DNA of 6,147 nucleotides from NCBI GenBank assembly GCA_937900215.1, contig CALCFH010000062.1:1-6147 (forward strand), written 5' to 3'. A model generated the notes under the pieces. The model saw nothing but the letters and a program-made list of their open reading frames with translations, ran no database searches and was not told the origin of the DNA. The translations under genes were made by a program, and so were the position numbers. Origin of the DNA: an uncultured Cryomorphaceae bacterium (lineage in GTDB: Bacteria > Bacteroidota > Bacteroidia > Flavobacteriales > Schleiferiaceae). Shown here one piece after another: positions 1 through 5,424 of the stretch (positions are counted from its first letter, which is position 1; each line of letters begins with the position of its first letter).

Positions 1-1622
1 ATTCAAATAGCATAGCAGCTACAATCGAGTATACCGACAGCCTCAACTACATTCTAGAACTCTATTTAAATCAGCATGATCGGGTGCGTTTGGCTGACAG
101 TATTTTTCTTAAGATGGAAGTAAGGGATGGAATTCCTTTTCAGGGCAAGCTCGATTTTGAGATCAATGTCCCTTTTTTCAGAGGGATGAACAGCATGGAG
201 TGGGAAATGTTGGGAAAGGCTGAACCGCTTTCCATAACGGAAGGACCCTCTTATCAAGAATGGGAAAATGAATTCGACTCACTCAGGACAATTGATAAAT
301 GGAGACCTTTTGACTTAGATTCAGCCCAAGAATACACCATAGAAGAGCAATATAATTACGATAGGGTTCGGCCAGATGAAAGAAGCGCGCTTATACAGAA
401 AGCAGCCTGGTTACAGCCATTCGTGACTTCTACACGCATCGCCATTGCAGACGACAATTATATTGAATTTCCGGCGCTTTGGAAAGGATTTGGAATAAAC
501 ACCGTGGAAGGAGGATACTATCTCTTTAAACCAGAATGGCACATAAAGGATGCCTCAAGAGAAATTCAGTTTAAAGCACATATGCGCTACGCATTTGGAG
601 AAGATCGTTTCAGATGGCTAGGACAATTTCAATATCAAAGTTTGAGTCGTACTCGAAGGGTTTTTGAAATTCAAGCTGGTCGCTATATCCGTCAATTCAA
701 CGAGTTAAATCCTATTTCCCCTTTTTTCAATTCATTCTATACCGTTTTTACTGGGGACAACTTTCTGAAGATATTTGAACATGATTTTGTTCGTGTGAAA
801 TTTGAAATCGAGCCTTTCCTTGGCTTCCGATTCAGTAGTTTTTTGGAATACTCCGAACGCTCAGCACTCTATAATCTTGAACAATATGTGGGTCGAAGAG
901 ATTTTACCCCGAATAACTTAGACTATCCAAACGCAATAAACCCAATCAGTGGATTTGATCTACATCAAGCCAATACATTTGGATTAGAACTAAGTTATCA
1001 AATTGGTCAACGGTATAGAATTCAAAGAAATAAGAGAGTTGATCTTCAAAGTAACTGGCCTAAAATCTACATTGATTACAAAAAGGGCATTAAACAGTTT
1101 AATGGCGATACCGACTTTGATTTTGTTGATATAGGGTTGACAGATAAGACCGATTGGGGCAGCTGGGGAATTACAGAAATGGATGTTTCCATCGGAAGTT
1201 TTTTAAACACCAGCAGAGTTGAATTTCCAGATTTTCATCATTTCAACGGTATTCAAAACATATTTCTTCAACCCTCTTCCTCCAGCTGGTCTAATATTCG
1301 TCAGTTTTCCACACTCCCATACTATGACTATAGTACAGCTACCAATTATATAGAAATACACATAAAACACAACTTCAGGGTTCCTATTATTGCTAACCTA
1401 TTATATAAGTCCGGAATGAACTGGTCTACTTATGTTGGATGGAATTTTCTTCATACTAGCGATCGCTTCGACTACACGGAATATTATATCGGAATTGAGG
1501 ATATTTTTGAAATTCTGTCAGTACAATTTGTTTATCCTTCACCCCCATTGCCAAGCTCTCGCTCATCCATTCGGATCGGTATAAATTTAGACTATAGCTA
1601 TTACCGCGATTTTCACAGATAA
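1..1622 (+). CDS. DUF5686 family outer-membrane protein, 3' part (5' end outside window)
   Basis: The reading frame is open from base 3 to the TAA at 1620-1622 (539 codons visible). A GTG at 84 is only an internal codon: the frame upstream is open and reads as protein (IEYTDSLNYILELYLNQHD). The text matches the C-terminal part of the Bacteroidota DUF5686 family, whose members are usually about 800-850 aa, with a signal peptide and a carboxypeptidase-regulatory-like (CarboxypepD_reg) domain in front; those parts would lie to the left of the window. Family-like features are a long run of alternating polar/aromatic strands typical of an outer-membrane beta-barrel, the segment RYIRQFNELNPISP (nt 681-722), EYSERSALYNLEQY (nt 846-887), and the terminal strands around YYIGIEDIFEILSVQF (about nt 1482-1529). 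The molecular function of DUF5686 proteins is not established; an outer-membrane location is inferred. It converges on the yggS-like gene, 14 nt away, and is not part of that operon. No frameshift or internal stop is seen. Confidence 0.85.
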   Translation, partial: SNSIAATIEYTDSLNYILELYLNQHDRVRLADSIFLKMEVRDGIPFQGKLDFEINVPFFRGMNSMEWEMLGKAEPLSITEGPSYQEWENEFDSLRTIDKWRPFDLDSAQEYTIEEQYNYDRVRPDERSALIQKAAWLQPFVTSTRIAIADDNYIEFPALWKGFGINTVEGGYYLFKPEWHIKDASREIQFKAHMRYAFGEDRFRWLGQFQYQSLSRTRRVFEIQAGRYIRQFNELNPISPFFNSFYTVFTGDNFLKIFEHDFVRVKFEIEPFLGFRFSSFLEYSERSALYNLEQYVGRRDFTPNNLDYPNAINPISGFDLHQANTFGLELSYQIGQRYRIQRNKRVDLQSNWPKIYIDYKKGIKQFNGDTDFDFVDIGLTDKTDWGSWGITEMDVSIGSFLNTSRVEFPDFHHFNGIQNIFLQPSSSSWSNIRQFSTLPYYDYSTATNYIEIHIKHNFRVPIIANLLYKSGMNWSTYVGWNFLHTSDRFDYTEYYIGIEDIFEILSVQFVYPSPPLPSSRSSIRIGINLDYSYYRDFHR

Positions 1623-1642
1623 GTCAAAAAACGGGCTTATCT
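1617..1642. terminator. Short inverted repeat spanning two convergent stop codons, possible weak bidirectional terminator
   Basis: AGATAAG (1617-1623) and CTTATCT (1636-1642) form a perfect 7-bp inverted repeat with a 12-nt loop. The left arm contains the TAA of the DUF5686 gene and the right arm contains the TAA of the yggS-like gene on the other strand. The loop carries an A6 run (T6 on the minus strand). The stem is AT-rich and is not followed by a T tract, so it is not a canonical intrinsic terminator. It is listed because the 14-nt gap is the only non-coding space where two transcripts meet. Confidence 0.3.
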
Positions 1643-2296
1643 ACTTCCAAAAATGGCAGATCCAACCCGTACATGAGTTGCTCCATTTTCAATAGCTATT
1701 AAATAATCACCCGACATGCCCATTGAAAGAATATCCAAAGTAAAAGATGGACTGTTTTTATACTTTTCAAATAGGCCTTGCAAAAAGGAAAACTCTTTTG
1801 ATATCCTTTCTTTATCTGAAGTAAAAGTAGCCATACCCATAAATCCTCTAAGTGAAACATTCGGAAAAGAGCCCTCATTCAAACGGTCTAAGATGAGCTC
1901 TAACTCAGTTTGATCAAGTCCAAATTTACTCTCTTCAGTAGCAATATACACTTGTAGGAGTATGGGTATTTTTCGCCCATATTTAGCAGCCTGTTTATCA
2001 ATTTCCTTCAACAACTTGAGGCTATCAACACTCTCAATCAGGGATATAAATGGTGCTATCTGTTTAACTTTATTGGTTTGAAGATGGCCTATAATATGCC
2101 ATTCTATGTCTTTTGGTAGTTTCTCATACTTCTCAAGCAGCTCTTGAACTTTATTCTCACCAAAAAATCTTTGACCTTCATTGTACGCATCCAAAATTAT
2201 TTCAGACGGATGGGTTTTAGATACGGCTATCAATTGTACATCCGAAGGCAATATATCTCGAACTGCCTTGAGTTTCTTCTTGATATCACTCATCAT
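1637..2296 (-). CDS. yggS: YggS/PLPBP family pyridoxal 5'-phosphate homeostasis protein
   Basis: A 219-aa protein of full family length (E. coli YggS is slightly longer), a single-domain alanine-racemase-like TIM barrel that binds PLP but has no known catalytic activity. In other bacteria the family buffers free PLP and its loss disturbs vitamin B6 and amino-acid/keto-acid pools. Visible motifs in order: AVSKTHP with the PLP Schiff-base lysine K27; FGENKVQE (45-52); WHIIGHLQTNK (66-76); KFGL (124-127); GFMGMAT (151-157); SMGMSGDY (191-198), the phosphate-binding region; and RVGSAIFG (210-217) at the C-terminus. The gene opens with two ATG codons (2296-2294 and 2293-2291); either could be used, giving an 11- or 8-nt overlap with the end of the DUF1015 gene. 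There is no Shine-Dalgarno sequence, so translational coupling to the upstream gene is likely. It is the last gene of the minus-strand string and ends 14 nt from the convergent DUF5686 gene. Family assignment is firm; cytosolic location is inferred from the lack of a signal or membrane segment. Confidence 0.95.
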   Translation of the reverse strand: MMSDIKKKLKAVRDILPSDVQLIAVSKTHPSEIILDAYNEGQRFFGENKVQELLEKYEKLPKDIEWHIIGHLQTNKVKQIAPFISLIESVDSLKLLKEIDKQAAKYGRKIPILLQVYIATEESKFGLDQTELELILDRLNEGSFPNVSLRGFMGMATFTSDKERISKEFSFLQGLFEKYKNSPSFTLDILSMGMSGDYLIAIENGATHVRVGSAIFGSR

Positions 2297-3500
2297 TCAA
2301 GGGGTAGATTAGTAAACCGCTCCTTAATTTCGGCTCGATATAAGTACTCTTTGGAGGCATTATTTGGTTGTCATCCGCCACCTTTCTAACATCTGAAGCC
2401 TCCATTGGTGCCATTCGAATGGCAAACTCATACTCACCAGAATCCACAATTTCTTTGACCGTTAATCCATTATCCAAATCAGGCTTATATGCAAGTCGTT
2501 CATCCGTGCGTTGATCGTATATGGCAAATACTGGATTTAAGATATACTCTACTGCCAAGCTAGTATCTAACTGATCTACAAATGATTCTGATTTAGCGAT
2601 GGATTCTTTAAGGCGCAGTTTATACCACTTACCCTCTCCATAGAGTAAAAACTCCCCCTTTTTCATAGGGTACTCCATATACGCCTCTTCTATTTCAAAA
2701 TCTTTTTGAAGATCCTTAATAACCGCATTTAAGGATCTATACGAATGTCGAACCAATCTCGCAAAAGCCGCCAATCTGAGATTGTCTTCTGAAACAAGCA
2801 TGGACATAAAAAAACTTCCAGCTATACTCTCTGGAAAACTCTGATTAAAAAGAGCACTGCTTGCAGATCTATGATGTCCATCTGCAATATAAAAATCAGG
2901 AAGAGAAGCATATAATGCTTTCAATTTATCAATTTGCACTTTATCACTTACCGGCCAAAGTAGATGAAGGACTCCATCCGTAGAAGTAAATTCATATTCC
3001 GCTCTCTCTCTTGAATTTCGTACTATCCATTGGTCTATTTCATTATTCGATACATGACTTAATAAAACAGGTTCTGCATTGAATTTTGTGACGGACAAAT
3101 AGTCTTTAAACATTTCTTCTCTAGCAGAGAGTGTATGTTCATGTACTTTGATCTTACCCTCCAAATAATCAGAAACTGCAACGGCACCAATGATTCCTGT
3201 ATAAGTATGATCCATTGTAGACTGCTGATAAATATAAAAGTTATCGCTTTCTTCCTTTAATAAGAAGCCATTGTTTATAAACTCTAAATATCTATCGGCC
3301 ACCTTTTTATATCTCTCCTCTCCAAAAGTAGGGGCTTCACCAATTTTATCAGGATGAATAACTTGTAGAAAAGTATAGGGATTATTGTTCAATTTATCCC
3401 TCAAAACAACATCCGAATAACTTAAATATGAACGGGTTGCAACTAAATAGGCTTTATCTCTAGTTGGACGAACTGCTTTGAATGGAATGAATTTTGGCAT
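2286..3500 (-). CDS. DUF1015 family protein (uncharacterised, DGHHR motif)
   Basis: A 404-aa protein, normal length for DUF1015 (PF06245), starting at ATG 3500-3498. Family landmarks: N-terminal PFKAVRP (6-12); NNPYTFLQVIHP (39-50); SDYLEGKIKVHEHTLSARE (110-128), containing the family's HExT signature; YIADGHHRSASSA (204-216) with the hallmark DGHHR at 207-211; and a C-terminal MPPKSTYIEPKLRSGLLIYP block, near-invariant in the family. No signal peptide or membrane helix is seen, so it is probably cytosolic. The biochemical role is not established to my knowledge. In many Bacteroidota the gene sits with serC and serA, hinting at serine metabolism, but those genes are not in this window. DGHHR recalls a motif of ParB/Srx-fold free-serine kinases (SerK/SbnI type); a shared activity would be inference only. 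It follows the lysoplasmalogenase-like gene by 25 nt and overlaps the yggS-like gene, so a link to PLP or amino-acid homeostasis is plausible. No Shine-Dalgarno sequence precedes the start. Confidence 0.9.
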   Translation of the reverse strand: MPKFIPFKAVRPTRDKAYLVATRSYLSYSDVVLRDKLNNNPYTFLQVIHPDKIGEAPTFGEERYKKVADRYLEFINNGFLLKEESDNFYIYQQSTMDHTYTGIIGAVAVSDYLEGKIKVHEHTLSAREEMFKDYLSVTKFNAEPVLLSHVSNNEIDQWIVRNSRERAEYEFTSTDGVLHLLWPVSDKVQIDKLKALYASLPDFYIADGHHRSASSALFNQSFPESIAGSFFMSMLVSEDNLRLAAFARLVRHSYRSLNAVIKDLQKDFEIEEAYMEYPMKKGEFLLYGEGKWYKLRLKESIAKSESFVDQLDTSLAVEYILNPVFAIYDQRTDERLAYKPDLDNGLTVKEIVDSGEYEFAIRMAPMEASDVRKVADDNQIMPPKSTYIEPKLRSGLLIYPLNDE

Positions 3501-3525
3501 TGATATTTGGGGGTATTGTACACAT

Positions 3526-4206
3526 TTAGCTTTCTACTAAGTCTTTATTTACGTTTAAATCCAGGCTTCTCATAATTCCAAACTGAGCTAACGAGTAAGT
3601 AGCCATTATTAAGATACTATTGTAGTCGAATTTAGAGATAAACATAGACCACGCCAGCAATGTATCTGAAAGGACAAATAAAAATGCACTTAAGCCTATC
3701 CACCTCCATTTAGACCAAGCTGAAATACTTAATGCTATGGCCATGGCAAACATGAATAGTATACTTAATGAATAAACAATCACTGGAAGTCGCAACTCCT
3801 CTTCAATTAAATTAATTCTGGGAACAATTAGAAACAGAAACAATCCAATTGAAGAACCTATTCCCACTGAGAATCCCAATACTTTTGAATTGAGGTCTAA
3901 TACCTTTTTGAGGAAAACAAAGGCATATAAGAGCTGTGCTACTAAAAAACTAAGCAATCCAGACAAGAAAAAACCAGGGTAGGTCAAGAAGGCGTCTCCT
4001 ATAAAACAACAAATTAAACCGACTAAATACAACCTATTCAACAAATTTTTTGAGGCAGTACTTTTATAGATCCACCAAAAGATGAGTGAACTCACAATGA
4101 GAAGCTTACTAAACACAATCAATTTTTGGTTATCGCTTACATAGAGGCTTGCCAAATGCAAAAAAACCAGACTTAAGAATACTTTCGTGAAGCTGTTAAA
4201 GTTCAT
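3526..4206 (-). CDS. Lysoplasmalogenase-like membrane protein (YhhN/TMEM86 family)
   Basis: A 226-aa polytopic membrane protein, the usual size for YhhN/TMEM86. Characterised members hydrolyse the vinyl-ether bond of lysoplasmalogens to a fatty aldehyde and a glycerophospho-head group. About seven to eight hydrophobic helices cover residues 6-214. Family blocks are FIGDAFLTYPGFFLSGLLSF (68-87, with D71), LRLPVIVYSLSILFMFAMAIA (137-157; PV..Y then M...A), LSDTLLAWSMF (178-188, with S179-D180) and MATYSLAQFG (200-209, with Y203 and Q207). Where I expect a histidine in the 'sFl.aH..Y' motif this protein has Q91 (FLVAQLLYAF). The ATG at 4206 was chosen because homology and the first helix begin there and it gives an 11-nt overlap (ATGAACTTTAA) with the preceding AGMO-like gene. 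An in-frame ATG at 4314 would add 36 residues lying entirely within that gene. No Shine-Dalgarno sequence, so coupled translation is likely. Substrate is unproven; a role in ether-lipid breakdown is inferred from family and partner gene. Confidence 0.85.
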   Translation of the reverse strand: MNFNSFTKVFLSLVFLHLASLYVSDNQKLIVFSKLLIVSSLIFWWIYKSTASKNLLNRLYLVGLICCFIGDAFLTYPGFFLSGLLSFLVAQLLYAFVFLKKVLDLNSKVLGFSVGIGSSIGLFLFLIVPRINLIEEELRLPVIVYSLSILFMFAMAIALSISAWSKWRWIGLSAFLFVLSDTLLAWSMFISKFDYNSILIMATYSLAQFGIMRSLDLNVNKDLVES

Positions 4207-5413
4207 TGGTAGGGTGTACTGTAAAAGATTGAACCTTATGTTTATTAGGTATCCAAAGAAAAAAGAATTGAAAAATGAGTAGCAAGAGAATGGTTCCCAA
4301 ATATTGAAGCCCAAAAAACAAGATCATTAACACCCCTATTAGAATAATTCTAACAAACTCAATAGGAATTTTTTGTTGCCTATTTTCAAATAATCTCGAT
4401 AGAAGTCCAATTTCTATTAGAAACAAAACAACTATACCGGTCATAGGGAGGAACTTTGATTCGGGCAAATGAAAAAACAAAAAAAATGAAATGGCACCTA
4501 TAAGTAATGCAAAGTGTGAAAGAGCATAAAATAAAAGTGGTTTTGGTATGAATGTCTCGTATTCTGCCTTAATAGCAACTGCATTATTTAATGTAAATCT
4601 ATGATTGTGGAGCCATGTAGGCGAATAAAACAGAATTTTATACCAATGCGGTATTGGCGTGTTCTTCATTAGCATCCATAGATTTTGTATTGGAATCCAA
4701 TGAGCATGTATCGGGTTCCAAGTTGAAGTTTGCGAGGTAACCCCATAAATAACTTTTTCTTTCTCTGCCTCAAACGTACCAAATAAACGATCCCAAATAA
4801 TCAAGCTACCACCGTGATTCTTATCTATATACTGGGCATTTCTACCATGGTGTACCCTATGATGTGAAGGCGTATTAAAAATAAATTCAAACCACTTTGG
4901 TAGAGTTCTGATAGACTCAGTATGAATCCAAAACTGATAAAGTGTGTTTAGGGCATAGATAAAAAGAAACCAATGATCATTAAAACCCAAAAAAGCCATC
5001 CACAAAAAGAATGGCAGGGTAAATAGTTTCTGCAAAGCACCTTGACGCAGAGCTACGCTCAAATTATACCTCTCACTCTGATGATGAATACTGTGTCCTA
5101 CCCAAAACAGATTAATCTCATGACTCATCCTATGAGCCCAATAATATGAGAAATCAACACTTAAGAAAAGTAAAAACAGAAAAAACGAAGACGAAGGAAT
5201 GGATACAATTGCCCAGTTCTGATAGATCCAACTATAGCTACCTACGGTTATAACACCCACCAATAGTCCAGATAATTGCTCTGTAATTCCACAACCAATA
5301 TTCGCAAAAGCATCCGCCAGCGAATAAACATTCTTTTTCTGAATGAATGCCCATGATAGTTCGACAAAAATCAGAAAGAAGAAAACTGGAATTGCTAGTT
5401 GGATAATATTCAC
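4196..5413 (-). CDS. Alkylglycerol monooxygenase-like (AGMO/TMEM195) sterol-desaturase superfamily membrane hydroxylase
   Basis: A 405-aa integral-membrane protein of the fatty acid hydroxylase/sterol desaturase superfamily (PF04116). The non-haem di-iron histidine cluster is complete: H94-RMS-H98-E99, H107-SI-H110-H111, H164 in FWIHTE, and H184-H185-RV-H188-H189. The blocks RYNLSVALRQ (115-124), NTPSHHRVHHGRN (180-192), YIDKN, WDRLFGTFEAE (207-217) and VIYGVT match my memory of animal AGMO more closely than of sterol desaturases or carotene hydroxylases. AGMO hydroxylates the alkyl chain next to the ether oxygen of alkylglycerols and lysoalkylphospholipids, using O2 and tetrahydrobiopterin, releasing a fatty aldehyde. 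Helices lie near 3-24, 40-62, 76-92 and 130-162, followed by four C-terminal ones (about 293-314, 323-342, 352-371, 373-389). The start is GTG 5413: an in-frame TAG at 5419-5417 excludes anything further upstream, and the next Met is inside the first histidine box. It begins 8 nt after the M48 gene and overlaps the lysoplasmalogenase-like gene by 11 nt. Substrate and cofactor in this organism are inferred. Confidence 0.88.
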   Translation of the reverse strand: MNIIQLAIPVFFFLIFVELSWAFIQKKNVYSLADAFANIGCGITEQLSGLLVGVITVGSYSWIYQNWAIVSIPSSSFFLFLLFLSVDFSYYWAHRMSHEINLFWVGHSIHHQSERYNLSVALRQGALQKLFTLPFFLWMAFLGFNDHWFLFIYALNTLYQFWIHTESIRTLPKWFEFIFNTPSHHRVHHGRNAQYIDKNHGGSLIIWDRLFGTFEAEKEKVIYGVTSQTSTWNPIHAHWIPIQNLWMLMKNTPIPHWYKILFYSPTWLHNHRFTLNNAVAIKAEYETFIPKPLLFYALSHFALLIGAISFFLFFHLPESKFLPMTGIVVLFLIEIGLLSRLFENRQQKIPIEFVRIILIGVLMILFFGLQYLGTILLLLIFQFFFLWIPNKHKVQSFTVHPTNEL

Positions 5414-5424
5414 AACCTACCTTA
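5414..5424 (-). promoter_or_regulatory. Possible Shine-Dalgarno-like site before the GTG start of the AGMO-like gene
   Basis: On the minus strand the junction reads TAAGGTAGGTT then GTG. The purine-rich AAGG overlaps the M48 stop codon and lies 6 nt before the GTG, a workable Shine-Dalgarno spacing. Bacteroidota use such sites sparingly and none of the other starts in this window has one. It supports the otherwise weak GTG start and suggests reinitiation after M48 translation ends. It could be chance. Confidence 0.35.

Noticed and set aside
84..86. GTG at 84 as the start of the DUF5686 protein.
   Set aside because: The frame is open to the window edge and its upstream translation looks like continuing protein; the family is much longer than the visible part. 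The gene is truncated by the window, not short.
66..257. 63-codon minus-strand open frame.
   Set aside because: It is antisense to the DUF5686 gene, its product has no recognisable features, and there is no supporting start signal.
1623..1636. Canonical intrinsic terminator in the convergent gap.
   Set aside because: There is no G+C-rich stem followed by a T tract; only the AT-rich 7-bp inverted repeat reported separately at low confidence.
1716..1913. 65-codon plus-strand open frame opposite the yggS-like gene.
   Set aside because: Antisense shadow of a well-supported gene; product not recognisable.
2144..2389. 81-codon plus-strand open frame across the DUF1015/yggS junction.
   Set aside because: Both minus-strand genes are clear family members over this stretch; the opposite-strand product resembles nothing known.
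3501..3525. Possible internal promoter in the 25-nt gap before the DUF1015 gene.
   Set aside because: No Bacteroidota-type -7 element (TAnnTTTG) is present on the minus strand, and the gap is too short for a full promoter without using coding sequence.
4207..4314. 36-residue N-terminal extension of the lysoplasmalogenase-like gene from the in-frame ATG at 4314.
   Set aside because: It lies wholly inside the 3' end of the AGMO-like gene. Family homology and the first membrane helix begin at ATG 4206, which gives a typical 11-nt coupling overlap.
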